A stretch of DNA of 38,649 nucleotides from CAZMFZ01 sp964565665 (GTDB taxonomy: Bacteria; Bacteroidota; Bacteroidia; Cytophagales; UBA9547), in assembly GCA_964565665.1 (NCBI GenBank), contig CAZMFZ010000021.1, positions 1 to 38,649 on the forward strand, read 5' to 3'. The first letter of the stretch is position 1; each line of letters starts with the position of its first letter. This document shows, in pieces, positions 7,894 to 15,900 of the stretch. Position numbers and translations under genes: made by a program. The notes beneath the pieces are model-generated. The model ran no database searches. It was not told the origin of the DNA and saw only the letters and a list, made by a program, of their open reading frames with translations.

Positions 7894-9213
7894 ATGATGG
7901 CTATACTTCCAAATTTAATTTTTCTGGCATTGCTTACCACTGCCATTGCTTATGCTTGTATTAGTTTTGGCAAAATTAGAAAAAATATTCTTTTAGGAAA
8001 AGCCGAAAATAGATCAGATAAGCCATTACAAAGGTTAAAAACAATGCTTTTGGTGGCTTTCGGACAGAAAAAAATGTTCGCACGTCCTATTCCAGCCACA
8101 CTACATTTATTCATCTACATTGGGTTTTTAATAGTAAATATAGAAATGTTGGAAATTGCCATTGATGGTATTTTTGGTACACATAGGCTTTTTGCCTCAT
8201 TGTTAGGAAGTTTTTATCCCATCTTTATTAACGTATTCGAATTTTTCGCTTTCACAGTAATTACTGTTTGTATTGTATTTTTAATTCGTAGAAATGTATT
8301 GAAAATCAACAGGTTCCAAAGTCCTGAATTGAAAAAATGGCCTTTTTTAGATGCAAATATTATATTGGTAGTCGAAATAGTGTTGATGCTGGCTTTTCTT
8401 CACATGAATGCCTTCGATCAAATGCTTCAAATCAAAGGTAGCGAACACTATATTAGTACAGGTAGTTTTTTGTTCAGTCAGTTCCTTATTCCTCTTTACC
8501 AAAATTTAGATTTGCAATCGCTTATTACTTTTGAACGCACTTCTTGGTGGACTCATATAATCGGTGTTTTTCTTTTCTTGAATTACCTGCCATATTCAAA
8601 ACATTTGCATATTATGCTGGCATTTCCAAATACTTATTTTTCAAACCTTCATGCTAAAGGGGAAATGCAAAATATGGAAACCGTGACAAGAGAGGTAAAA
8701 TCTATGTTGAATTTGCCAGTTGATGTGGCTACAACTGCAGAAATCATTCCAGAAAAATTTGGTGCGAAAGATGTGGCAGATTTGAGTTGGAAAAATTTAC
8801 TTGACGCCTATACTTGTACAGAATGTGGGCGTTGCACTTCAGTTTGCCCTGCGAATATCACAGGAAAAGCCCTATCGCCAAGAAAAATAATGATGGATAC
8901 CAGAGATAGGTTGGAAGAAGTCGGCAACAACATCAATCATTTGGGAAATATAGTAGAAGATGGCAAAAGCTTGCTGGGCGATTATATTACAGATGAAGCA
9001 TTGCTAGCCTGCACTACTTGCAACGCTTGTGTTGAGGCTTGTCCGGTAAATATTAATCCACTTGATATTATTCTGCAACTTCGCAGATATAGGGTAATGG
9101 AAGAATCGAAGGCTCCACAATCATGGAATGGCATGTTTTCAAACTTGGAAACGAGTGGCTCTCCTTGGAAATTTTCACCTTCCGACCGCTTTAATTGGGC
9201 AGAGAAGGTATAG
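7894..9213 (+). CDS. Membrane-bound 4Fe-4S oxidoreductase subunit (HdrE/NarI-like plus dicluster ferredoxin domain)
   Basis: The protein has 439 residues. The N-terminal half has about five to six membrane helices (for example residues 3-22, 68-90, 105-131, 152-172, 218-235) and resembles the NarI/HdrE-type gamma subunit. The C-terminal half carries two [4Fe-4S] motifs: CTECGRCTSVCP (Cys 308, 311, 314, 318) and CTTCNACVEACP (Cys 373, 376, 379, 383). In Bacteroidota this protein is usually followed by a soluble CCG-domain iron-sulfur protein, with which it forms a quinone-linked dehydrogenase-like complex of unknown substrate. Here no such gene follows: 188 bases of apparent non-coding DNA lead to clpS. 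The start may be ATG 7894 or ATG 7897. The electron donor cannot be told from the sequence. Confidence 0.85.
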   Translation: MMAILPNLIFLALLTTAIAYACISFGKIRKNILLGKAENRSDKPLQRLKTMLLVAFGQKKMFARPIPATLHLFIYIGFLIVNIEMLEIAIDGIFGTHRLFASLLGSFYPIFINVFEFFAFTVITVCIVFLIRRNVLKINRFQSPELKKWPFLDANIILVVEIVLMLAFLHMNAFDQMLQIKGSEHYISTGSFLFSQFLIPLYQNLDLQSLITFERTSWWTHIIGVFLFLNYLPYSKHLHIMLAFPNTYFSNLHAKGEMQNMETVTREVKSMLNLPVDVATTAEIIPEKFGAKDVADLSWKNLLDAYTCTECGRCTSVCPANITGKALSPRKIMMDTRDRLEEVGNNINHLGNIVEDGKSLLGDYITDEALLACTTCNACVEACPVNINPLDIILQLRRYRVMEESKAPQSWNGMFSNLETSGSPWKFSPSDRFNWAEKV

Positions 9214-9400
9214 ATTTTGGGATAACCCACTACCTTAATTTGTCAATTTCTTTCCATGTTGAAAATTTTACTGCCAGAAATTCACTTCGTTAAGTACCAT
9301 AGCCTCAATTTAAATTTTGCTTCGCTTCCGCGATTCATTCTATATCCGTAAATTTGCAAATATCAATTTACATCATCACCCGATTTTATAGCATTACTCA

Positions 9401-9682
9401 ATGAAGCCAAGCCCTTTTTGGAAAGAAGAATCAGATGTGATAGAGCAACTGCTCACTACCGAGCAATACGATTTGATAGTGTTCAACGACAACCACAATA
9501 CCTTCGAACATGTGATTGAAACCTTGATTGATGTGTGCGAGCACAACCCGTTGCAGGCTGAGCAATGCACTTTGATCATTCATCACAAAGGGAAATGTGC
9601 AGTAAAAATGGGCGAATTTGATACATTAGCTACCATGCGAAATGCCATATGTTTGCGTGGTATTTCGGCTGAGGTTCAATAG
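9401..9682 (+). CDS. clpS: ClpS, adaptor of the ClpAP/ClpCP protease (N-end rule)
   Basis: A 93-residue protein matching the ClpS fold throughout: YDLIVFNDNHNTFEHVIETL (the conserved ND-N-TF-HVI stretch that forms part of the N-degron pocket), HNPLQAEQCTLIIHHKGKCA, and RNAICLRGISAEVQ at the end. ClpS delivers proteins with destabilising N-terminal residues to the Clp ATPase. The length is normal for the family. It stands alone; clpA/clpC and aat are not nearby. It is not in an obvious operon with the iron-sulfur gene upstream. Confidence 0.9.
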   Translation: MKPSPFWKEESDVIEQLLTTEQYDLIVFNDNHNTFEHVIETLIDVCEHNPLQAEQCTLIIHHKGKCAVKMGEFDTLATMRNAICLRGISAEVQ

Positions 9683-9713
9683 TGACAGAGTGATGCCTAC
9701 ATTAAAATTACTG

Positions 9714-10265
9714 CTATAATCCCTCTTTTATCCCTTTTATTTTTGCCAAGTGGTTTTCAATTGCCGCAACATATTTCGAGGCAAAACTCGAAACTTCATT
9801 ATTCTTAAAGTCCACCGCCTTCTTAAAAGCTGCTAAGTCCCTTTCATGATCTATTATCATCATTTTGGCAAACTCAAGGTTAAAGTCAGCATCACTTTTA
9901 GAAAGCAAATTAATTAATCCCTCTCTTTTATCTAAGCTTACCACATGAGGAAGTGATATTTTCAGTGCCTTCGCTATTACTTTTAAATCTTTTAGCATAA
10001 TGGTTTGGTCTTTTACCATCCATTTACCATACTTCACTATCGCTACTTTATTGCTTTGCGTGGCGGCCTTTCCCTCTCTCACGCCCATCAGTCTTCCATC
10101 TGCAGCTTCCACTAAAAAATTTGAAACATTAGACTCAACTACTCCTTTCGCTACCAAATATTCATTCTTTTCTTTGGCTTCTTTCACGCTGTCCCTTTTC
10201 TCAATAGGTATACATGCTAGCAAGGCAATGGCGCAAAAGCTTGACAATAGTAATGGCAGTTTCAT
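9714..10265 (-). CDS. DUF4142-family lipoprotein (ferritin-like helical bundle)
   Basis: The 183-residue protein begins with a lipoprotein signal: MKLPLLLSSFCAIALLAC, Cys 18. The body is mostly helical, with the DUF4142 pattern DADFNLEFAKMMIIDHERDL followed by AAFKKAVDFKNNEVSSFASK and a closing IENHLAKIKG helix. DUF4142 proteins are periplasmic or outer-membrane ferritin-like bundles of unknown role. It is convergent with clpS, 31 bases from its stop. It ends ordinarily, and a partner gene is not evident. Confidence 0.75.
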   Translation of the reverse strand: MKLPLLLSSFCAIALLACIPIEKRDSVKEAKEKNEYLVAKGVVESNVSNFLVEAADGRLMGVREGKAATQSNKVAIVKYGKWMVKDQTIMLKDLKVIAKALKISLPHVVSLDKREGLINLLSKSDADFNLEFAKMMIIDHERDLAAFKKAVDFKNNEVSSFASKYVAAIENHLAKIKGIKEGL

Positions 10266-10449
10266 TGGGGGGTGGTTTAAAGTTCTTCAATATAAAACTA
10301 TGCCACCAACTAAATTGTGGAAGATGGCCCACTACAGGTTTGTATGATAAGTATGCTTAGGTATTGAGGGACAGATTGAAATTCAAGAGTCTGATTTACA
10401 ACTATTCTTCTTTTTCTCGATTCATTCAAAATCGATCGACTTAACTTTT

Positions 10450-10481
10450 TTTGGAGAAATTAAATACATACTCTATATTGG
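10450..10481 (+). promoter_or_regulatory. Promoter of the coiled-coil/OmpA-SBP/ABC operon
   Basis: TTTG (10450-10453), a 20-bp spacer and TATATTGG (10474-10481) match the Bacteroidota promoter with one -7 mismatch. The position implies that the TTG at 10451 is a -33 box and not a start codon, and gives a leader of about 50 bases before ATG 10538. Confidence 0.55.
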
Positions 10482-10537
10482 CTGAATTCTTAAAAGGAAG
10501 GATTAAAGGTGTTTTTATCTATCAATTATCGGAAATT

Positions 10538-11194
10538 ATGAGTGGTTTCTTTAAAAAAGCATTAGGCGTTTTTGTAGAATTTGATGAATCATCGAAAGAA
10601 GCTGAACCTAAACAATTATTTCCCCAGCAAGCAACTTTAAAAAATAATACTCTTCTCCAGGTTAAAAATTCATTTAACCAAGGAGAAATAGAAAAATTTG
10701 AAAAGCATTTTGAACAAATTTTCAATAAAGCGAACCTTCCTGGTCCAGATTATTTTGAATTCTGGAAAATGATGGAAACGCTTGAGGCGCATATTCCCGA
10801 TGAAAAAGCAAGGATGTCAGCCGTTTATGCATCACTGGTCATCCAAGGGCTAACTAAAGATAAACTTATAGCAAGTGCCTCTCATTATAAAACAATTATT
10901 GAAAAAGATAAAACTGAATTTGAAAAAGCAGTGGCTGACAAAAGTAAAATCGAATTAGATTCTAGAATAAAATCTGTTTCCGAATATGAAAAAAAAGTTG
11001 CTGATCATGCCATTCAAATACAAAACTTAACCAAAGAAATCGGAGATTCACAAGCGAAGGTAACCGCTCTGAAATTGGAGATTTCAGAAGCAGAACAGAA
11101 AATTTCAAGTAATACCGCAAATTACAACGTGGCGTCAGATGCCATGATTAATAAATTAACACAGGATATTCAAAAAATTCAAACTTCAATCTAA
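10538..11194 (+). CDS. Cytosolic coiled-coil protein, first gene of the ABC/OmpA operon
   Basis: A 218-residue protein without signal peptide or membrane helix. The N-terminus MSGFFKKALGVFVEFDES could be an amphipathic membrane-binding helix. Residues of about 50-115 are helical and globular (FEKHFEQIFNKANLPGPDYF, then EFWKMMETLEAHIPDEKARM), with a conserved-looking GPDYFEF core. From about residue 120 to the end there is a long charged coiled coil (SKIELDSRIKSVSEYEKKVA and onwards). I do not recognise a named family. ATG 10538 was chosen because an upstream in-frame TTG overlaps the promoter. The next gene follows after 5 bases, so the two are translationally linked. Inference: a cytosolic scaffold or regulator working with the PspA-like protein downstream, possibly functionally similar to TelA-type coiled-coil proteins that accompany related binding-protein/OmpA genes elsewhere. 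Confidence 0.7.
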   Translation: MSGFFKKALGVFVEFDESSKEAEPKQLFPQQATLKNNTLLQVKNSFNQGEIEKFEKHFEQIFNKANLPGPDYFEFWKMMETLEAHIPDEKARMSAVYASLVIQGLTKDKLIASASHYKTIIEKDKTEFEKAVADKSKIELDSRIKSVSEYEKKVADHAIQIQNLTKEIGDSQAKVTALKLEISEAEQKISSNTANYNVASDAMINKLTQDIQKIQTSI

Positions 11195-11199
11195 ATTAT

Positions 11200-12189
11200 A
11201 TGGAAACTCAAATTTTCCCAGCCGACACTTCGCAGAAATTAAAATCATACTGGGATAGGCCTGGTGGCAAATTTGGCGTACTGATAGGGCTAGGGCTTTT
11301 AGGTGTGATTGCCTATTTTGTACTTCCAATCATAACTGTGATTGTTTGGAATACTTTCAATTTTGGAATAGCACTAGGAAGCCTCGGTATTTTTTTGTAT
11401 TGTGTCACTCATCGCAAATTCAGGCTAAGTTTTTTTTATTTCTATGAAATACTGATGAAAAAACTAGTAGGGATAGTGATAGAATTAGATCCGTTTATCA
11501 TAGCAGAAGATTACATTAGAGACATGGAAAAACAAAGGGAGAAACTCTATGAACAATCGATAGAAGTGGATACCCAGAAAGAAAAAATTGACTTAAAAAT
11601 AAAAGAAAAAGAAAAGGAGTCTCAAAAACTGATGAACAAAGCACAAGCTGCGCAAGAAAATAACATGATGCCTGAACTAGGAAACGCTACAAGGCAAATA
11701 GGGAGGATAAAGGAATATGTTCAACAATTAACACCCATAAGGGATAATTTGGCACGGATTGGGGATTACTTAACTAAAATTCATAAAAACAGTGCTTACT
11801 TAATTGAAGATGCCAAAAACGAATTGGAGTTGAAAAAAGATCTTTATAAATCTGTATCCTCAGGAAATAAAGCGCTTAATTCTGCTTTGCGGATATTTAA
11901 AGGTGACCCAGAAAAGAAATTGTTAGTAGAGCAATCTATGGAATACCTTAAAGAAGATATTGCAAGCAAACTTGCCAATATGAAAAAAGCGATTGGGTAT
12001 TCAGCCGATTTTATGAGGTCTATTGACCTTGATAATGCTACTTATGAAAAAGAAGGATTAAAGATGCTAGATACATTCAGTGGCGATACACCGTTTAAAT
12101 TGCAGTCTCAATCCACTAATAACTTTGAAAGAGGATCGTCTAATTCCATTAAATTAGATACTTCTTCATATACTGATTTACTTAATTGA
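11200..12189 (+). CDS. Two-TM coiled-coil protein, PspA-like cytosolic region
   Basis: A 329-residue protein. Two membrane helices lie near the N-terminus (about residues 24-44, GVLIGLGLLGVIAYFVLPII, and 46-68), followed by a long cytosolic helical region. ELDPFIIAEDYIRDMEKQRE, followed by a Lys/Glu-rich coiled coil, recalls the start of PspA/IM30 proteins, where a DPE--I-Q-I-DM stretch leads into the first hairpin; the homology is not proven. The C-terminal 30 residues are Ser/Thr/Asn-rich and probably disordered. The 2-TM plus coil layout also resembles XpaC-type membrane proteins. It lies between the coiled-coil protein (5-base gap) and the binding protein (56-base gap). Inference: an inner-membrane scaffold coupling the cytosolic component to the transporter. 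Confidence 0.65.
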   Translation: METQIFPADTSQKLKSYWDRPGGKFGVLIGLGLLGVIAYFVLPIITVIVWNTFNFGIALGSLGIFLYCVTHRKFRLSFFYFYEILMKKLVGIVIELDPFIIAEDYIRDMEKQREKLYEQSIEVDTQKEKIDLKIKEKEKESQKLMNKAQAAQENNMMPELGNATRQIGRIKEYVQQLTPIRDNLARIGDYLTKIHKNSAYLIEDAKNELELKKDLYKSVSSGNKALNSALRIFKGDPEKKLLVEQSMEYLKEDIASKLANMKKAIGYSADFMRSIDLDNATYEKEGLKMLDTFSGDTPFKLQSQSTNNFERGSSNSIKLDTSSYTDLLN

Positions 12190-12245
12190 ATCTTTTTAAT
12201 TTAATATTTAAACCTTAAGCTGTTTTATACTCAATCTACCTATTT

Positions 12246-14006
12246 ATGAAAATCAAAACCTCAGGCAAAGTTTTTTTAATTCTACTTTTTTTAGGGCTGC
12301 TTTTTGCAGCAAAAGTATTCTGGTGGGACAAGCGTCCTCAAGAAGCAAAACAATCGCATGACATCGGAAAAGTAATGCTGCCAGATGCTCCAGAAGCTTC
12401 TTTGAAAGGAAATGCAGCTTTTCTTGAATTGCCTTCAGATGAAGCCTCTGTGAATGGCGGAACGAGAATAATTTGGAAAATTATGGCTTGGAACAGTCAA
12501 TTTCCGCTAATGTATGCCAATGGGGGTATCACTACCACTAAAAACTCATTGTTCGATAAAGCTAAGTTACAGGTAGAATTAGTTAGGCAAGACGACTGCA
12601 ATAAATCAATAGCCGACATTGTGAAGTTTGCACAGGAATATAAGAAAAACCCTGAAACTCCCGCTGTGTTTGCCTCATTTATGGGAGATGGAATGCCTTC
12701 TTTCTTTGCTGCATTATCTAAAGAATTAGAGCCGTTAGGTCCTGAATTTCAACCCATTGCGTTTTACGCCATGGGAAAATCATACGGTGAGGATCAAGTA
12801 ATGGGTCCTGCCGATTGGAAAACAAACCCTAAGAATGCACTTGGAAAAACAATGGCTTGTGTGATGAGAGATGGTGATATGAATATTTTATTAAAATGGG
12901 CGGGCGACAATGGATTGAAAGTAAATCCAGACGAAACAACATTTGATGCAGAAGCTATCAATTTGATTGCTGCCAATGATTTCCTTGATGCTCCGAATAA
13001 ATTTATTACTGGATATAAGGAAAATAGAAAAATTGTAGTTAATGGGAAAAAAATCAGCAGAGACACCACAGTAGGTGTGGATGCAGTAGCTACTTGGACA
13101 CCTGGAGATGTAAATATCGCAGAGCAAAAAGGGGGTTTGGTTACCATTGCTTCTACGAAACAATATGCTTCTCAAATGCCTAATATCACCATCACAATTA
13201 AAAAATTTGCTTACGATCATCGTACTGATATTGAGAATCTTATCATGGCTCTAGGCCAGGCAGGAGATCAAATCAGATCTTTCAACAGTGCCAAAAAATT
13301 CGCTGCCGATCTCTCTGCAAAAGTATATAATGAACAAAACGGAGAATACTGGTTGAAATATTATAATGGAATTACAAAGAAAGATGCAACAGGCCAGGAT
13401 GTGAGTTTAGGTGGTTCTATGGCATTTAATTTACAAGATGCCGCGAATATTTTCGGACTTGGAAGTGATGGTCTTGATCGTTACAAAATAGTATATACAA
13501 CTTTTGGTGATATTTTATCAAAAATGTATCCGGAATATATGGCTACATATCCCGCCTATACTAAAGTGGTAGACAAATCTTTCTTGCAGTCCGTATTGGT
13601 AAATCACCCAGAATTACTTGAAGGCCAAGCACTTAAAGTTGAATATAAAGAGTCGATTACTTCTAAAGTTTCTTCTAAATCGTATCAGATTCAGTTTGAA
13701 ACCGGCAGCTCAGTCATAAAATCTGGCTCGTATAAAATGTTGGACGAAATTTTGGAAAGTGCAGTAGTGGCAGAAGGATTAAAAATTGGAATTTACGGCC
13801 ATACGGATAATGTAGGAAGTGATGATAATAACCAAATCTTATCTGAGGAAAGAGCAAACTCGGTTAAAAGCTACCTGATTGATAAGGGATTGGTAAAGAA
13901 TAGAATTGAATCTAAAGGTTATGGAGCCATACAACCAATTGCAAGCAATGGCACAGCTTTAGGCAAAGCGCAAAACAGAAGGGTACAAATAGTACTTGGT
14001 GAATAA
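12246..14006 (+). CDS. Periplasmic NitT/TauT-type substrate-binding protein fused to OmpA peptidoglycan-binding domain
   Basis: A 586-residue protein with an N-terminal membrane anchor (MKIKTSGKVFLILLFLGLLF) lacking a clear cleavage site. Residues of about 70-370 resemble nitrate/sulfonate/taurine or phosphate binding proteins (TRIIWKIMAWNSQFPLMYAN, AVFASFMGDGMPSFFAALSK, DGDMNILLKWAGDNGLKVNP). Residues 479-586 are a canonical OmpA C-terminal domain: QFETGSSVIKSG, GHTDNVG (518-524), LSEERANSVKSYL, and AQNRRVQIVL with the NRR triad at 577-579 typical of peptidoglycan diaminopimelate binding. The fusion pins the ligand-binding lobe between membrane and wall. Genes for a matching ABC permease and ATPase follow 30 bases downstream. 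Similar binding-protein/OmpA fusions exist in other phyla (from memory); the ligand is unknown. Confidence 0.85.
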   Translation: MKIKTSGKVFLILLFLGLLFAAKVFWWDKRPQEAKQSHDIGKVMLPDAPEASLKGNAAFLELPSDEASVNGGTRIIWKIMAWNSQFPLMYANGGITTTKNSLFDKAKLQVELVRQDDCNKSIADIVKFAQEYKKNPETPAVFASFMGDGMPSFFAALSKELEPLGPEFQPIAFYAMGKSYGEDQVMGPADWKTNPKNALGKTMACVMRDGDMNILLKWAGDNGLKVNPDETTFDAEAINLIAANDFLDAPNKFITGYKENRKIVVNGKKISRDTTVGVDAVATWTPGDVNIAEQKGGLVTIASTKQYASQMPNITITIKKFAYDHRTDIENLIMALGQAGDQIRSFNSAKKFAADLSAKVYNEQNGEYWLKYYNGITKKDATGQDVSLGGSMAFNLQDAANIFGLGSDGLDRYKIVYTTFGDILSKMYPEYMATYPAYTKVVDKSFLQSVLVNHPELLEGQALKVEYKESITSKVSSKSYQIQFETGSSVIKSGSYKMLDEILESAVVAEGLKIGIYGHTDNVGSDDNNQILSEERANSVKSYLIDKGLVKNRIESKGYGAIQPIASNGTALGKAQNRRVQIVLGE

Positions 14007-14036
14007 GTAGGTTTTCTATCATAATATTTACCCTAT

Positions 14037-14843
14037 ATGGTACATTCCAATACATTATTAAAGGATATTAAGAAAATATTTGAGCCCTTACACTTTGTAA
14101 GCAAAAATGTAGCCTTTATTTTAATTGCTTTTCAAAGTTTCCTTGTCTTGCTATTTTGGCAAATAGGTGGAGATGTGCTTATTCCAACTCCATTAAAAGT
14201 ATTGGATGGGCTGGGAAAAATCGTTAGTTCTTATAATTTCTATGATAACTTTTTTAGTAGTCTTTTGCTCACATTAGAAGGCATGGGTATTTCTATCATC
14301 ATTGCACTAATTATTAGCTATCTCTCGCTGATTCCATTTTTTAATCCTATTGCCAGGTTTATCATTAAATGCAGATACTTGACGCTAACAGGCTTGATCT
14401 TTCTTTTCACCTTGCTTACACAAAATGGGCATCAGCTTAAAATCAGCCTACTTATTTTTGGTATTGTACCCTTCTTTGTCACATCCTTGCTTTCTATTAT
14501 TGATTCCATTCACCGGGAAGAATATGATTTGTGCAAAACCTTAAGGATGAATAATTGGCAAACCCTTTTGGAGGTGGTCGTTATAGGTCGCTTGGATCAA
14601 GTGTTCGAAGTGATGCGTCAGAACTTTGCCATCGCCTGGATGATGATTACAATGGTGGAAGGTCTGAATATGTCAGAAGGTGGATTGGGTACAATGCTTA
14701 TCAAATCTAATAAATACATAGATCTCTCTACCGTATTTGGAGTACTTGTTATCATATTTATTGTAGGGATAGTTTTTGATTTTCTCCTCGGCCAACTTCG
14801 ATACTGGTTGTTTCCATACACCAAATTAAACATGCGGAAGTAA
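14037..14843 (+). CDS. ABC transporter permease, SsuC/TauC-like
   Basis: A 268-residue protein with about six hydrophobic helices (residues of about 25-45, 70-98, 113-127, 133-152, 193-207, 233-253). The cytoplasmic coupling loop reads EEYDLCKTLRMNNWQTLLEV, the EAA-loop region of binding-protein-dependent permeases, and EGLNMSEGGLGTMLI follows as in SsuC/TauC/NrtB proteins. Its stop codon overlaps the start of the ATPase gene (TAATG), so translation is coupled. Only one permease gene is present; a homodimer is expected. It probably works with the OmpA-fused binding protein encoded immediately upstream. Confidence 0.85.
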   Translation: MVHSNTLLKDIKKIFEPLHFVSKNVAFILIAFQSFLVLLFWQIGGDVLIPTPLKVLDGLGKIVSSYNFYDNFFSSLLLTLEGMGISIIIALIISYLSLIPFFNPIARFIIKCRYLTLTGLIFLFTLLTQNGHQLKISLLIFGIVPFFVTSLLSIIDSIHREEYDLCKTLRMNNWQTLLEVVVIGRLDQVFEVMRQNFAIAWMMITMVEGLNMSEGGLGTMLIKSNKYIDLSTVFGVLVIIFIVGIVFDFLLGQLRYWLFPYTKLNMRK

Positions 14844-15640
14844 TGTATAAAAAGGAAAACCTAATATTAAAGGCAGAACATGTTCATATTCAATATGATG
14901 AAAAAGTAATTTTAAGGGATGTAAATTTTGACATTCATAACATTACTAAGCCTGACATTGCACAAGGTCAAGTAATTTCATTGATAGGCAGAAGTGGTAT
15001 TGGCAAAACTCAACTTTTTAGGATACTTGCTGGGCTTCTAAAACCTACTTCTGGCGCTGTAAAAATAGATGTTGACCAACATCTGGTGCAGCCGGGTGAA
15101 GTGGGCATTGTTCCACAAAACTATGTGCTTTTCAATCACCGGACAGTGATGGAAAATCTAAAAATAGGGTTTCGAAATTGCGTAGATAATAATTCAGAAA
15201 AGCAAAAGGAGGAGATTATTCATGAATATTCCATAAATTTTGATTTAAAAGATCATTTGAAAAAATTCCCAATGCAACTTTCAGGGGGGCAGCGGCAGCG
15301 AGTAAGCATTATTCAGCAAGTGTTGACAGGAAATAAATTTATACTGTTGGATGAGCCATTTTCCGGATTAGATATACTGATGGTAGATAAAGTAGTGAAA
15401 CTATTACTAAAAGTTTCTACACTAAATGAAATGAATACACTCATCATCGTAAGCCACGATGTTGAGAATTCAATAGCAATTTCTGATACAATTTTTATTT
15501 TAGCCAGAGAAGAAGGGAAAGAAGGTGCCACGATTACAGAAAAAATTGATCTGATGGAAATGGATCTCGCCTGGGATCTTGATATTAGGAAGAAGCCACG
15601 TTTTCAGGAGTTGGTAGATAATATTAAGCATAAGATTTAG
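14843..15640 (+). CDS. ABC transporter ATP-binding protein, SsuB/TauB-like
   Basis: A 265-residue nucleotide-binding subunit with all key motifs: Walker A GRSGIGKT (residues 49-56), Q-loop Gln 92 in PQNYVLFNHR, signature LSGGQRQRV (146-154), Walker B FILLDEP (166-172), D-loop SGLD and the switch His 205 in IIVSHD. It overlaps the permease stop by one base. The closest resemblance is to nitrate/sulfonate/taurine importers. It is last in the five-gene operon; a terminator follows about 200 bases downstream. Confidence 0.9.
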   Translation: MYKKENLILKAEHVHIQYDEKVILRDVNFDIHNITKPDIAQGQVISLIGRSGIGKTQLFRILAGLLKPTSGAVKIDVDQHLVQPGEVGIVPQNYVLFNHRTVMENLKIGFRNCVDNNSEKQKEEIIHEYSINFDLKDHLKKFPMQLSGGQRQRVSIIQQVLTGNKFILLDEPFSGLDILMVDKVVKLLLKVSTLNEMNTLIIVSHDVENSIAISDTIFILAREEGKEGATITEKIDLMEMDLAWDLDIRKKPRFQELVDNIKHKI

Positions 15641-15788
15641 TGGTCGGCAGGGTTTAATAGAAATAGTAGTAACCGCGTTGCTTTTAGATAGATTCGAAGT
15701 AAAGTTCTTTTATAAAGTGAGAAATGGAACAAAGTTCCGCATCAGCAGGGTTAAATTCAAGCTGATCCTACCGAAATAAATTAAAATA

Positions 15789-15849
15789 GAAGGGATTGTG
15801 TCATAAGATTGAATTAAAAAATCTAATCCAATGACATACTAATCTCTTC
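15789..15849 (+). repeat. Long nested hairpin that competes with the adjacent terminator
   Basis: GAAGGGATT (15789-15797) pairs with AATCTCTTC (15841-15849, one G-U). Inside are GTCAT/ATGAC and AGATT/AATCT stems. The second arm is also the first arm of the terminator hairpin at 15841-15871, because GAAGGGATT recurs at 15858-15866. The two folds are mutually exclusive. This is the main content of the 260-base gap between the ABC operon and metE. Confidence 0.6.
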
Positions 15850-15871
15850 TTTTAACGGAAGGGATTTTTTT
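15841..15871 (+). terminator. Intrinsic terminator of the ABC/OmpA operon
   Basis: Stem AATCTCTTC/GAAGGGATT (9 bp, one G-U) with an 8-nt loop, followed by a run of seven T on the plus strand. It is about 200 bases after the ATPase stop and 30 bases before the convergent metE stop. The minus-strand reading has no T-run, so it does not serve metE well. Confidence 0.7.
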
Positions 15872-15900
15872 GTTGCCTTAGATGCTGCAAATAAGTGAGC

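Noticed and set aside
10451..10537. TTG 10451 as start of the first ABC-operon gene
   Set aside because: The TTG is part of a good -33 box, and the added 29 residues look unlike the rest of the protein; ATG 10538 fits better.
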